NCBI RefSeq assembly: GCF_001050135.1
Contig: NZ_CP012040.1
Span: 5,349,001 to 5,413,000 of the forward strand
DNA from: Cyclobacterium amurskyense
Lineage (GTDB): Bacteria; Bacteroidota; Bacteroidia; Cytophagales; Cyclobacteriaceae
Direction: 5' to 3'
DNA length: 64,000 bases
In this document: positions 9,577 to 18,242 of the stretch, in pieces
Layout: each line of letters starts with the position of its first letter
How positions within the stretch are numbered: the stretch's first letter is position 1
Notes under the pieces: generated by a model
The model's input: the letters and a program-made list of their open reading frames with translations, nothing else
What the model was told of the DNA's origin: nothing
Database searches by the model: none
Position numbers and translations under genes: made by a program

Positions 9577-10560
9577 TTAAAATAATTTCAACTGATCACT
9601 TATAGCTTGTTTTTCATTTGTAAAATCAAGTTCAGCAGGCATCAAAGAGATCAACTCTTGAAGCTTGCAAAGAAACTGATAGTGGGCCTGTGACTGAGGA
9701 TTAAAGGGTCTATGGCTGAGATTTTTTTGTATTTGATCTATATGTTGGATCAAATCAATGGTTTCTGAATCGAAAAATGCCCCAGAAAATTCATTCCATA
9801 TATAGTCTTCCGCCATAGAGTTGGGATGAATCATGTCTTCCTTATAAAATCGATAATCCCTCAAATCATCCATCATTATCTCATAGGCTGGGAAATAATA
9901 AATAGTTGGATACTTTGAGACAATCTGATGACAGAAAACATTTAACAGGCTTTTACTCAACTGATTTTCTGGTATCCCATCTTTTATGTGTCTCACAGGA
10001 CTAACCGTCAAAACCAGCTGTATATTGGGGTTTACAGCTATAAGTTTTTGATAAAACTCATTAAAACTATACCTCATCTCCTCCAGGCCAAGTATACTTT
10101 TAGAAAAGTTTCGTTGAGCTTGCTTGTGGCAATTGGCCACAATCCTTTCATTTTCTATGAGGCGATAAACGAAAGCCGTACCAAAGGTTATAAATAGATG
10201 AGTAGCTTTTTCAAGGCTCTCTTTGACCTTTATTTTGGTGTTTTCAATTTTATCTGAAAGATCCTTTATGGAAGATCCATTGAATGAGGAATGCAATTGA
10301 TAATGAAAAAAATTATCATGCCGGTTTAGGTACAATTCTGGGTCAGCCGGTTTTGATTCCAGTGAATTCAATAATAAACTGAAAATAGAATGAGGGTTAA
10401 AAGTTGTTCCAAAGGGATTTGTCAAAGTGTTGAATTTACTATGTGTTAACCTTTCACCTACTACTTCAGAAAAACAAGAGCCAATAGTTACCATTCTGGA
10501 CGAATGGTTTATTTTTTTATCGCATTCCTTAAATTGGAAAGTAGTTCTAAAACTTTTCAT
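9577..10560 (-). CDS. GSCFA domain-containing protein
   Basis: A 327-residue protein with the namesake GSCFSE motif near residue 28 and a later MIHPNSMAEDYIW stretch. Both resemble blocks of SGNH/GDSL-type esterases (Gly-Ser first block; the DxxH-like last block here is MIHPN). This suggests an acyl-ester hydrolase or transferase fold, but no function has been demonstrated that I can cite. The start at 10560 is preferred over one 14 codons upstream because AAGGAG lies just before it on the minus strand. It heads the GSCFA-DUF255-priA run. Confidence 0.85.
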   Translation of the reverse strand: MKSFRTTFQFKECDKKINHSSRMVTIGSCFSEVVGERLTHSKFNTLTNPFGTTFNPHSIFSLLLNSLESKPADPELYLNRHDNFFHYQLHSSFNGSSIKDLSDKIENTKIKVKESLEKATHLFITFGTAFVYRLIENERIVANCHKQAQRNFSKSILGLEEMRYSFNEFYQKLIAVNPNIQLVLTVSPVRHIKDGIPENQLSKSLLNVFCHQIVSKYPTIYYFPAYEIMMDDLRDYRFYKEDMIHPNSMAEDYIWNEFSGAFFDSETIDLIQHIDQIQKNLSHRPFNPQSQAHYQFLCKLQELISLMPAELDFTNEKQAISDQLKLF

Positions 10561-10793
10561 TTTCAAATTCTCCTTACTAAAATACCCTATACTCCTTAAC
10601 AATATAAAGGAACAAATTAATGAAAATATGAGGGATAAAGGCGGTAAAAAGAGAGTAAATTTAAATTTATGTAATTCACAAATCTCAGCTAGATTTTATA
10701 CATTAATTAAATTTTAATCAATATTATTTAAATATTTAATAATTATTGATAATATTGTTGCATTATTCACTTCAACCTTAATAGAAATAGAGT

Positions 10794-11042
10794 ATGGAAT
10801 CAGCATTATTAGAAAAATCTGTTGAAAACGCCATTGCCAAACTAAGCAAATTAACAATCAATGAAGGATTAACAGCTGAATTGGAATGGTGTTTGGGAAG
10901 TTATCGATTTGACAACAATCCTGAAGGATTAAAAATGAAATCTAAGCTAGCTTTGGAGCTTTTGAAGGAGACCAAAGAAAAAAGCAGTCGATCCGTATCC
11001 AAAAAATTAATAACGGATTTGGAAAAAGCCATTGTAAACTAA
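10794..11042 (+). CDS. Conserved-looking small soluble protein, unknown
   Basis: An 82-residue, Lys/Glu/Leu-rich, probably all-helical protein with no membrane segment or recognised motif beyond ELEWCLGSYRFD. It has a clean ATG, its own AT-rich upstream region of about 230 bases, and a strong terminator starting at the stop codon. These support a real monocistronic gene. Similar short proteins are common beside ribosomal protein genes in Bacteroidota, but I cannot name a family. Confidence 0.65.
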   Translation: MESALLEKSVENAIAKLSKLTINEGLTAELEWCLGSYRFDNNPEGLKMKSKLALELLKETKEKSSRSVSKKLITDLEKAIVN

Positions 11043-11071
11043 AAAAGCCAGGATAAACCTGGCTTTTTTTT
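11041..11071. terminator. Bidirectional Rho-independent terminator
   Basis: Stem GCCAGG/CCTGGC with a five-base loop, extended by A and T pairs. It is flanked by at least six As on the left and eight Ts on the right, so it works in both directions. It serves the plus-strand 82-residue gene and the minus-strand rpsF-rpsR-rplI operon. Confidence 0.9.
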
Positions 11072-11092
11072 ATTCAAATGCAATATTGATAA

Positions 11093-11536
11093 CTATTCAG
11101 CTACAACTACGAATTTAACGTTAGTTTTCACTTCTCTGTGTAAATCAATTTCAGCTTCGTATTCACCTGAAGTAGATACCGGCTGATTGATAGAGATCTT
11201 CTTACGATCAATATCTATGCTTTTCTCTGCCAAAGCATCAGAAAGCTGTAAAGTAGTAACTTTTCCAAAAATCTTTCCAGAATCGCCTATTTTAGCTTTG
11301 ATTTCCAAAGTGATGCTTTCTAATTTAGCTGCAACAGCTTCGGCTTCAGTTTTGATTTTTTCTGCTTTGTGGGCTGCTTGCTTAATGTTTTCCTGCAAGA
11401 TCTTCTTATTAGAAGAAGTGGCAAGTAAAGCGAAGCCCTGAGGGATTAGATAATTACGTCCATAACCAGGTTTAACAGCTACCAAGTCATTTTTATATCC
11501 AAGTCCTTTTATATCCGTTTTTAAGATAACTTCCAT
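11093..11536 (-). CDS. rplI: 50S ribosomal protein L9
   Basis: A 147-residue protein with the L9 N-terminal RNA-binding domain (MEVILKTDIKGLGYKNDLVAVKPGYGRNYLIP spans residues 1-32). A long helix rich in Lys/Glu follows, then the C-terminal domain with the GKIFGKVT motif. It binds 23S rRNA domain V near the L1 stalk. It is the last gene of the rpsF-rpsR-rplI operon, 38 bases after rpsR, and is closed by the terminator at 11041-11071. Confidence 0.97.
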   Translation of the reverse strand: MEVILKTDIKGLGYKNDLVAVKPGYGRNYLIPQGFALLATSSNKKILQENIKQAAHKAEKIKTEAEAVAAKLESITLEIKAKIGDSGKIFGKVTTLQLSDALAEKSIDIDRKKISINQPVSTSGEYEAEIDLHREVKTNVKFVVVAE

Positions 11537-11574
11537 TGTTGTTATAATTTATTAGGTGAAGGATTACAGACAGT

Positions 11575-11826
11575 CTATTTCAAGCCATCTGCTACGTAAG
11601 GCAATAATGCCAAATGTCTGGCTTTTTTAATAGCCTGAGCAACCTTTCTCTGAAATTTAGCAGAGTTACCTGTCAATCTTCTAGGAAGAATTTTACCTTG
11701 TTCGTTCACAAACTTAAGCAAAAAGTTAGGATCTTTGTAATCAATATACTTGATACCTAGCTTTTTAAATCTACAGTATTTTTTCCTGTTTTGCTCTCTG
11801 TTGATGGGTTCGTTTTTTAATGTCAT
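11575..11826 (-). CDS. rpsR: 30S ribosomal protein S18
   Basis: An 83-residue basic protein with the S18 motifs KYCRFKKLGIKYIDYKD and ILPRRLTGNSAKFQRKVAQAIKKARHLALLPY. It binds S6 and the 16S rRNA platform. Its ATG overlaps the rpsF stop (ATGA), the usual translational coupling of the S6/S18 pair. Confidence 0.97.
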   Translation of the reverse strand: MTLKNEPINREQNRKKYCRFKKLGIKYIDYKDPNFLLKFVNEQGKILPRRLTGNSAKFQRKVAQAIKKARHLALLPYVADGLK

Positions 11827-12194
11827 TTTGCTGGCTCCTCCTTAGCTTCTGATTTTTTATTGAATTCACCTTTCCTTCTTCTCTCTGCATATACCAGGGA
11901 ATGTTTGTCCATTACAGTAGTAAGAAATCTCAATACAGTTTCATCTCTTCTGAAATTGATCTCATACTTTTTAATTGCAGTTGGATCCACTTTGTATTCG
12001 ACCATTACATAAAACCCAGTAGTTTTCTTTTGGATTGGATAAGCCAATTTTTTTAGACCCCAATTCTCAACGTTAACTATCTCTGCTCCCAATTCTTTTA
12101 ACAAGCCTACGTACTTGTCAACGGTATCCTTCATCTGAACTTCAGACAAAACGGGAGTAAGTATGAATACCGTTTCATAATTTTTTTGGAACAT
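11823..12194 (-). CDS. rpsF: 30S ribosomal protein S6
   Basis: A 123-residue protein beginning MFQKNYETVFILTPVLSE, with the S6 signature GLKKLAYPIQKKTTGFYVMVEY and an acidic/Lys-rich tail. It forms a heterodimer with S18 on the small subunit. It is first in the rpsF-rpsR-rplI operon, 79 bases after the coiled-coil membrane protein gene. Confidence 0.97.
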   Translation of the reverse strand: MFQKNYETVFILTPVLSEVQMKDTVDKYVGLLKELGAEIVNVENWGLKKLAYPIQKKTTGFYVMVEYKVDPTAIKKYEINFRRDETVLRFLTTVMDKHSLVYAERRRKGEFNKKSEAKEEPAK

Positions 12195-12273
12195 TCTTTT
12201 TAATTTTTGTTTAATATTTTAAAACAGTCTGCAAAATTAAAAGAAATGAGCCAATAATCAAATGAATAGCCTG

Positions 12274-13197
12274 TTATTTTATTTCAAATGCACTCCTACC
12301 GATCTCTGCTCCGTCGGAAAAAATCTTCACACTATAGGTTCCCTTTTCATAATCTGAGCCTTTTTCGTAAAAATAGGTCAGTTGCTGACGTGTGTTATTG
12401 AAGACAAAATCTTGTTTAGAAGTATAAAAATGTTCTTTTCCATCCAATTCAAATGTTCCAGAACCTTTGGCTATGTCAAAAATGACCTGCTCATTGGGAG
12501 AAAGAACTTGTACATAAACATCCCTCATACCAGCTTCTGCTACCTTATTGTCCCCAATATTAAATGAGATTTTTAATCTTTCCAACTGTCTATTCCTGAA
12601 TTCCCCTTCTCGTTCTCTTCCCCTTGAATTCACTGCTGCTACAACAATGTTTTCGGCCTTTAATCGGGAAGCAATACTGACTTTATTCTCCAGGTCTACC
12701 GTTTTGATATTAAGCTTAACTACCTCCTCCTCTATTTCAGACTTGGTTGTCTTCAATTCTTTGTTTTCGGAAAACAACTGAACATTTTGGGCTTTCAAAC
12801 GAACTATATCGGCGTCCTTTTCCTCCAATAAGGTTAAATAACTATCTATTTGCGCATTTAATCTGGCAATGTCTTTGGCTGATCTGCTCTTATCTAGCTT
12901 CCTCTCCTTAATCAATTGTTCCTTAACTTTCACCAAGGCCTCAATATCTCCACCAAGACTGTCAATTTCTTTGATTCTAGAGGTCAACTCCTCTGTCATG
13001 GAGTCCAATCTAAAATTTAAATGGCTGTTCTCTTCCGATAACAGAAAGATTTCCTCACTTTTTTGTGACTTTTCACGGTGGTCATTCAGGAGTCGCCATC
13101 CACTAAGAAATACTAAAATTACCAGAACGATAATTAAAATATTTTTCCCCTTATCTACATTAATACTGCTTTTATCAATTTTTTCTCCTTGACTCAT
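12274..13197 (-). CDS. Single-pass membrane protein with long coiled coil, unknown
   Basis: A 307-residue protein with a cytoplasmic N-terminus of about 17 residues, one membrane segment at about 19-36 (NILIIVLVILVFLSGW), a long heptad-rich coiled coil (about 45-175), and a C-terminal beta-rich domain (about 180-307) ending YSVKIFSDGAEIGRSAFEIK. It resembles proteins sometimes labelled SMC-like in Bacteroidota because of the coiled coil, but it has no ATPase motifs. The C-terminal domain is probably outside the inner membrane. It lies upstream of rpsF on the same strand with a 79-base gap. Confidence 0.6.
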   Translation of the reverse strand: MSQGEKIDKSSINVDKGKNILIIVLVILVFLSGWRLLNDHREKSQKSEEIFLLSEENSHLNFRLDSMTEELTSRIKEIDSLGGDIEALVKVKEQLIKERKLDKSRSAKDIARLNAQIDSYLTLLEEKDADIVRLKAQNVQLFSENKELKTTKSEIEEEVVKLNIKTVDLENKVSIASRLKAENIVVAAVNSRGREREGEFRNRQLERLKISFNIGDNKVAEAGMRDVYVQVLSPNEQVIFDIAKGSGTFELDGKEHFYTSKQDFVFNNTRQQLTYFYEKGSDYEKGTYSVKIFSDGAEIGRSAFEIK

Positions 13198-13761
13198 ACT
13201 AATAATAACACTTTAATACTGTTTATTTCGTTTTGTCAGGACATGTAAATAGTGCCAACACTAACTCTACTACAATAACAATTATCAGACCAATTTTTTA
13301 TTGTAAAAATTTTATAAAATCAACCAGCGAAAACAAATTTAGCAAATCCCTTCACTTCTGGCAATCTCAACAAGAAATTTAAGATTGTTATTAACGAAAC
13401 ATCAAAATAAACTAAATATTACGGTCCTAATTAGGATATAAAACTAAGTTGACTTCAGGATATCTATTAGTAGTTTTTATCGCTTCAAATTAGAAATAAG
13501 GGAAATTAAGGGTGTTTTTCTATTTCAAAAGCTTAAATAATGAGAAATAGTATCACCACCATATTCGTTTTTAATCTTTCAGTAGCTAGTTACAGATAGA
13601 GGCTAAATTATGAACCTTATCCTTATCGAAGCCATATATTATAAAGCTAAAAATTGGATTTAAACCATTTGAGAAATAATCTTTAGAAAGGGACCATTTT
13701 CGATTTACAAATAACCGGGGTTTCTAATGGTAACAAACTTAAAGAAAGGCGGAAATTTGTC
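13198..13761. other. Intergenic region with no recognisable feature
   Basis: About 560 AT-rich bases between two minus-strand genes. I find no open frame of note, repeat copy, hairpin terminator or RNA gene. It presumably contains the promoter of the coiled-coil protein gene and the 3' trailer of the methyltransferase gene. Confidence 0.5.
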
Positions 13762-14535
13762 TTACAAGGCAAGTATGTAATTTTCTTTATTTCCGTAATT
13801 ATTAAAAAACAATACCCCACAATCAAAAAAGTCTATTGTACTGCTTACTGAAGGCATGTCTTTTATTTCTTCCCAGGCCTGTTTCATTTCCTTTGACCAA
13901 TGTATGTCCCCGATTACAACAATGCTTTCCTTATGAATTTTAGGTGCTATTGCGTTAAAATAATCGAGAGTTGGCTGATACCTGTGGTTGGCATCAATCA
14001 ATACAAAGTCCACCCATTCAATGCCCTCAAGAACTTTACCTAAGGTGTTATCAATATTACCTACAACCTTATTAACATTTGGACAAAAATTTAAATTTGC
14101 ACCGGCTAAATGTGCCAAAGCAGGGTCTCCTTCGAAAGTATACAAATCTCCTTTTGTCACTGAAGACAAATAGGCCGTATTTATTCCTAAAGAAGTCCCC
14201 AAGTCCAAAACAGTATTGGCTGGTGTAAGCTTACATAGGAATTGAAACAGTAGGGAAGATTTTATAGGAGAAGTTGCGCTCTTGGCTATGGTGGCTACCT
14301 TTTGCTTTTCACCTTTGCTCCACCTGGATCCTGCTCCATAATCCTTCCTTAGGATCTGCTCTTTTGAGGATAAAAACTTTTTTCTTTGCAGTTCAATTTC
14401 CTTTTTACCCTTTTTATTGTTTGTTAAAAAAGCCTTCAAATCTTGGTAAAGTTTGAAAAAATAAGGAGAATGGATACTATGCTGGTCCTCTTTGTATAAA
14501 AAGTAAAGAAAGTATTCCCAGAAATGGAATAACAT
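13762..14535 (-). CDS. Class I SAM-dependent methyltransferase
   Basis: A 257-residue protein with the AdoMet-binding motif I VLDLGTSLGINTAYLS in the middle (about residues 114-129) and a motif II-like YTFEGDPALAHLA. FVLIDANHRYQPTLDYF follows, as in O-methyltransferases and related Rossmann methyltransferases. The N-terminal about 100 residues, rich in Lys and aromatics, may contact a nucleic acid or membrane substrate. Substrate unknown. It sits 10 bases downstream of apaG and is likely co-transcribed with it. Confidence 0.8.
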   Translation of the reverse strand: MLFHFWEYFLYFLYKEDQHSIHSPYFFKLYQDLKAFLTNNKKGKKEIELQRKKFLSSKEQILRKDYGAGSRWSKGEKQKVATIAKSATSPIKSSLLFQFLCKLTPANTVLDLGTSLGINTAYLSSVTKGDLYTFEGDPALAHLAGANLNFCPNVNKVVGNIDNTLGKVLEGIEWVDFVLIDANHRYQPTLDYFNAIAPKIHKESIVVIGDIHWSKEMKQAWEEIKDMPSVSSTIDFFDCGVLFFNNYGNKENYILAL

Positions 14536-14545
14536 TATAGTCTAA

Positions 14546-14932
14546 TCAATTATTGAAAATATTGGCGATAAGTTGAAACTCTGGAATGGTTACAGTTAAT
14601 AATTTTCCATCATTAAGCTTTTCCACATAAAATTCACCCATCATTTTACCCATTCCAGACCGGATGGTACATCCTGAAAGATAAGTATGGACATTCCCTG
14701 GTTCTAAAACAGGTTGCTGACCGACTACTCCCTCCCCTTCCACAAGTTTGACAGTTTCTGCTGCATCATGAATTTCCCACTTTCTTCTAAGCAGTTGTAT
14801 GGTAAAAGGGTTGCAGTTTTTGATGGTAACCTTGTAGGTAAATACATAATGGTGCAAACTAGGATTAGAAAACTCCTTTTGGTAGGTCGCTTCAACACTA
14901 ATCTTAACACCTTCTGTAGTTGCAGTTACCAT
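14546..14932 (-). CDS. apaG: ApaG domain protein (Co2+/Mg2+ efflux protein ApaG)
   Basis: A 128-residue immunoglobulin-like beta-sandwich protein. The ApaG signatures FTYKVTIKNCNPFTIQLLRRKWEIHD, VEGEGVVGQQPVLEPG and GCTIRSGMGKMMGEFYV are visible. The start at 14932 (MVTATTEG) gives the normal family length. The longer frame up to 15061 would overlap the divergent ung gene and has no family counterpart. ApaG was named from a Salmonella phenotype; its molecular role is uncertain. The 73-base gap to ung must hold both divergent promoters. Confidence 0.92.
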   Translation of the reverse strand: MVTATTEGVKISVEATYQKEFSNPSLHHYVFTYKVTIKNCNPFTIQLLRRKWEIHDAAETVKLVEGEGVVGQQPVLEPGNVHTYLSGCTIRSGMGKMMGEFYVEKLNDGKLLTVTIPEFQLIANIFNN

Positions 14933-15005
14933 TTTGTTTTTATTAATACAAAACTTATCCGAAATTTGATTTATTGAGTCAAATATACCAATAGAAAACT
15001 TATTA

Positions 15006-15668
15006 ATGAATGTCAAAATAGAAAATAGTTGGAAACAATTGCTAGGGAATGAATTTAACAAGCCTTACTTTGCTGCATTGGCAAGCTTTGTAAAAGCTGA
15101 ATATGAAACAAAAACAATCTACCCAAAAGCCAATTCAATATTTAAAGCTTTTGAATTGTGTCCTGTAGACAAAGTAAAGGTTGTGATTTTAGGCCAAGAC
15201 CCCTATCATGGAGAAAATCAAGCACATGGACTGTCTTTTTCTGTAAAGGAAGGCGTACCCATTCCTCCTTCACTTAAGAATATTTTTAAAGAATTAAAAA
15301 GCGACCTTGACTTACCTTTCCCATCTGACGGAAACTTAGAAAGATGGGCCAAGCAAGGTGTTCTCTTACTAAACGCTACCCTTACAGTAGAAGCACACAA
15401 AGCCGGAAGTCACCAGAAAAAAGGTTGGGAGACATTTACCAGCGCAGTCATAGAGAAACTTGCTTCCAAAAAGTCTAACTTGGTTTTTCTTCTTTGGGGG
15501 GCTTATGCACAGAAAAAGGCTACTGTAATTCATTCGGACAAGCACTTAAAGCTACAATCACCACATCCAAGTCCCCTTTCGGCTCATCGAGGCTTTTTAG
15601 GATGCCAACATTTTAGCCAAGCCAATGCTTATTTAGAAGCCCATGGCAAGCCAGCAATAAAATGGTGA
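15006..15668 (+). CDS. ung: Uracil-DNA glycosylase, family 1
   Basis: A 220-residue enzyme that removes uracil from DNA in base-excision repair. The water-activating loop GQDPYHG is at residues 63-69 (Asp65 catalytic). LLLNATLTVE (Asn uracil specificity region) and the minor-groove loop HPSPLSAHRGF near residue 186 are intact. Its length equals E. coli Ung. It is transcribed away from apaG and converges with lepB. Confidence 0.97.
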   Translation: MNVKIENSWKQLLGNEFNKPYFAALASFVKAEYETKTIYPKANSIFKAFELCPVDKVKVVILGQDPYHGENQAHGLSFSVKEGVPIPPSLKNIFKELKSDLDLPFPSDGNLERWAKQGVLLLNATLTVEAHKAGSHQKKGWETFTSAVIEKLASKKSNLVFLLWGAYAQKKATVIHSDKHLKLQSPHPSPLSAHRGFLGCQHFSQANAYLEAHGKPAIKW

Positions 15669-15730
15669 AGGTTTAATAAGTTCTATTAAAAACACCGAAA
15701 ATGGACAGTTACAGCAATTCACTGTTCTTA

Positions 15731-15773
15731 AACCAATAACCCCAGATTAAGTACTAATCTGGGGTTATTGGTT
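15731..15773. terminator. Perfect 19-bp inverted repeat between convergent genes, probable terminator
   Basis: AACCAATAACCCCAGATTA (15731-15749) is exactly complementary to 15755-15773 across a five-base loop. It lies between the ends of ung (plus) and lepB (minus), so a shared terminator is the simplest reading. However, neither side has a clear run of Ts, which is unusual next to the other terminators in this window. Confidence 0.7.
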
Positions 15774-15819
15774 AAAAGTCTATCCCTCATTGAAAGCAAT
15801 TTAGGACTCAAACTTGTGA

Positions 15820-16896
15820 TTAATCGATGGACTTAAAGAATCTATCCCACCTAATCTTATTAAACATAGACTTGTGTTTTTCTAAGGATAGCCATAAGAA
15901 CCATGCCTTACCCACTACATGATCTTCAGGCACAAAACCCCAAAACCTAGAATCCAGTGAATCATGTCTATTGTCCCCCATCATGAAATAATAATTTTGT
16001 TTGAAGGTATAGGATTCTTGTTCCACACCATCTATAAACAATTTATTGTCTTCCACTGTAACACTTTCATGGCCTTCATATTTCTCAATCGTGAAAGAGT
16101 ACCTTCTTACATTGTCTTCAGTAAGTGCGATTGTTTGCCCTTTGGCAGGTACCTCTAATGGACCGAAATTATCTTTATTCCACTTATAATAGGTTCCATC
16201 AGGGAAAATATTAGAATCCCCTTGACCTGGTTTACTAATTCTCTTTTGAATGGACGAAATGGCGGGTGATTTTTCAAGTTCCTTTATCATTTCATCAGTT
16301 GCAAAGACAAAGTAGCCGGAGTTATCAGAAAAAGGATAATAACTATCCGGATTAATACCATACCGATCAAAGAACTCGTCGTTTAGAGGCCTATTGACGA
16401 TGACGTCATAGGAAAACTGCATTTCTTCAGGGTTTTCACTAGGTTGGCCATTTACATACAATTGAGCCTCTTTAATTTCCAGAACATCGCCAGGAATTGC
16501 AATTGCCCGTTTTATATAGTTGGTTTTTAAATCAACAGGATATTGAAATTCTTCAGGGAAATTAAAGACCACTACATCATTTCTTTTAATAGAAGTAAAC
16601 CCAGGAAGTCTATAGTAAGGCAATTGAATAGCCTCTGAATAGGACTTTAGGTCCGTTCCCCAAATTTTCTGATGGGTCAATGGAACCTGGAGGATGGTTT
16701 TGGGTACCCTAGTTCCATAATGCATCTTACTTACAAATAGAAAGTCACCTACTAAAAGGGATTTTTCCATAGAGGCAGTAGGAATGGTAAAAGGTTCCAA
16801 TAATAACCACCTTATCAAACTGGCTGCAATGACTGCAAAAAGCAATGCATCTATCCATTCTCTGGAGGCTGATTTTTTGTTTTTTTCTTGATTCAT
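15820..16896 (-). CDS. lepB: Signal peptidase I
   Basis: A 358-residue inner-membrane serine protease that removes signal peptides after Sec export. One N-terminal membrane segment (about 14-32) is followed by the catalytic Ser in TIPTASMEKSL (Ser42) and the catalytic Lys in NYIKRAIAIPGD (Lys129). The C-terminal box GDNRHDSLDSRFWG is present. It is longer than E. coli-size cores because of a roughly 130-residue insertion before the last box, as is common in Bacteroidota. I start at 16896, which leaves 10 bases after dapB; the upstream ATG would overlap dapB by 20 bases. Confidence 0.93.
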   Translation of the reverse strand: MNQEKNKKSASREWIDALLFAVIAASLIRWLLLEPFTIPTASMEKSLLVGDFLFVSKMHYGTRVPKTILQVPLTHQKIWGTDLKSYSEAIQLPYYRLPGFTSIKRNDVVVFNFPEEFQYPVDLKTNYIKRAIAIPGDVLEIKEAQLYVNGQPSENPEEMQFSYDVIVNRPLNDEFFDRYGINPDSYYPFSDNSGYFVFATDEMIKELEKSPAISSIQKRISKPGQGDSNIFPDGTYYKWNKDNFGPLEVPAKGQTIALTEDNVRRYSFTIEKYEGHESVTVEDNKLFIDGVEQESYTFKQNYYFMMGDNRHDSLDSRFWGFVPEDHVVGKAWFLWLSLEKHKSMFNKIRWDRFFKSID

Positions 16897-16906
16897 TTTT
16901 GTGTAG

Positions 16907-17632
16907 TTAAAAATCCAAAAAATCATTCATTGATAAAACTCCCTTTTTACCAGGCAGCCATTCGGCCACCAAAACTGCTCCAAGGGCAAAACCCTTTCTA
17001 TTGTGAGCGGTATGGTTAATGGTAATGTCATCAATTTCAGATTTATAAGACACAATATGTGTCCCTGGAGCAGGGTCTATTCTTTTGGAGGTGATAGGTA
17101 AAGTTCTTTCTTTTGGTTGAGTGCTATCACTTTGTAACTCCCAATCAGTATACCTATGGTTATTGTCAATTAGTCCTTCAGCCAAGGTAATGGCCGTACC
17201 ACTAGGAGCGTCTTTTTTCTCTGTATGGTGTATTTCCTCAAGAGTTGCCTTGTAGGCCTCTTGGTCATTCATTAGTTTAGCAAGAAAAGCATTGACTTTA
17301 AAAAATATATTTACGCCTATGCTAAAATTTGAACTGTAAAAAAGAGCCCCATCCTTCTGTTTACAAAGGTTAGTTACTCCATCCTTGTCATCCATCCAAC
17401 CTGTAGTACCTACAACGACAGGAACGCCATGTTGCATGCACCAGGTAATGTTTCCAACTGCTGAACTCGGCTGACTAAATTCGATAGCTACATCTATTTC
17501 ATTTGTGTCCAAATGATCTAAGTCTGCAACATTTTCAATATTAATTTTGGCGACTATGCGATGGCCTCTTTCTTCGGCCATTTGGGAAATAATTTTTCCC
17601 ATTTTACCATATCCTAATATCAGAATATTCAT
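16907..17632 (-). CDS. dapB: 4-hydroxy-tetrahydrodipicolinate reductase
   Basis: A 241-residue NAD(P)H-dependent reductase of the lysine/diaminopimelate pathway. N-terminal nucleotide-binding GYGKMGK is at residues 7-13. VVVGTTGW and the substrate-binding/catalytic motif HHTEKKDAPSGTA are present. It is part of the parA-parB-DUF5683-dapB-lepB order conserved in many Bacteroidota, which couples chromosome partition and cell-envelope genes. Confidence 0.96.
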   Translation of the reverse strand: MNILILGYGKMGKIISQMAEERGHRIVAKINIENVADLDHLDTNEIDVAIEFSQPSSAVGNITWCMQHGVPVVVGTTGWMDDKDGVTNLCKQKDGALFYSSNFSIGVNIFFKVNAFLAKLMNDQEAYKATLEEIHHTEKKDAPSGTAITLAEGLIDNNHRYTDWELQSDSTQPKERTLPITSKRIDPAPGTHIVSYKSEIDDITINHTAHNRKGFALGAVLVAEWLPGKKGVLSMNDFLDF

Positions 17633-17633
17633 A

Positions 17634-18221
17634 TTAAAATTTAATTTTAAATGAAAGCCCTATTGCACTGTTATTGGCTAATAAAGGCTCCATACTTGGT
17701 TCAAGTTTAAAGGTAAGGTCATCGCTAACGTCAAATCCTGAAAGGTGTGCGTCTACAAAAGCATCTACCGCTCCCAAAGCATATATTGCTCCAAAAACCA
17801 TATACATTGCATCCCTATTTCTTCTCCAGTATTCGACGTTTCTAATGATTCCATCCTCATTTAAATTTGGAAAGGGATTGGCCTCAGTTCCTTCTCTAAC
17901 GATATCAAGTGCTACGATAAACTCCTTGTACCTTCTATTATTAAAATTCAAAAAATACACAGCTGCCGAAACACCACTGTAAAGTAAAGGTAATTTCCAG
18001 ACTTTTTCATTATAAACCTGGCCTGCTCCGGGAAACATTAGGGCCAAATAGATCGCTTTTTTAGGATTTTTAACATTTGTAGGTGCCTCATTTCCTATAC
18101 TATCAGTTAGGGACGCGTTAAAATCCTCTTCTTGAGCAATACTTGAATGCACAAAAAAAAGGCATAACAGTCCTAAAGCAAGGCGCATAAGCTTTGGTTG
18201 GAGACTAGTTTTATCTGCCAT
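17634..18221 (-). CDS. DUF5683 domain-containing secreted/periplasmic protein
   Basis: About 195 residues. The N-terminus has a signal peptide (MRLALGLLCLFFVHSSIAQ) within the first 31 residues, followed by a helical domain containing FPGAGQVYNEKVWKLPLLY, typical of DUF5683. I start at ATG 18221; a GTG seven codons upstream is possible but would extend the pre-signal region. The role is unknown. The gene is always found in or beside the parAB/dapB/lepB cluster in this phylum, as here (gap of 1-2 bases to dapB). Confidence 0.85.
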   Translation of the reverse strand: MADKTSLQPKLMRLALGLLCLFFVHSSIAQEEDFNASLTDSIGNEAPTNVKNPKKAIYLALMFPGAGQVYNEKVWKLPLLYSGVSAAVYFLNFNNRRYKEFIVALDIVREGTEANPFPNLNEDGIIRNVEYWRRNRDAMYMVFGAIYALGAVDAFVDAHLSGFDVSDDLTFKLEPSMEPLLANNSAIGLSFKIKF

Positions 18222-18242
18222 AAAGAAATCCCGGCATTTCAC

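Noticed and set aside
14933..15061. N-terminal extension of ApaG to an upstream Met
   Set aside because: It would overlap the divergent ung start and add 43 residues unlike any ApaG; the Met at 14932 gives normal family length.
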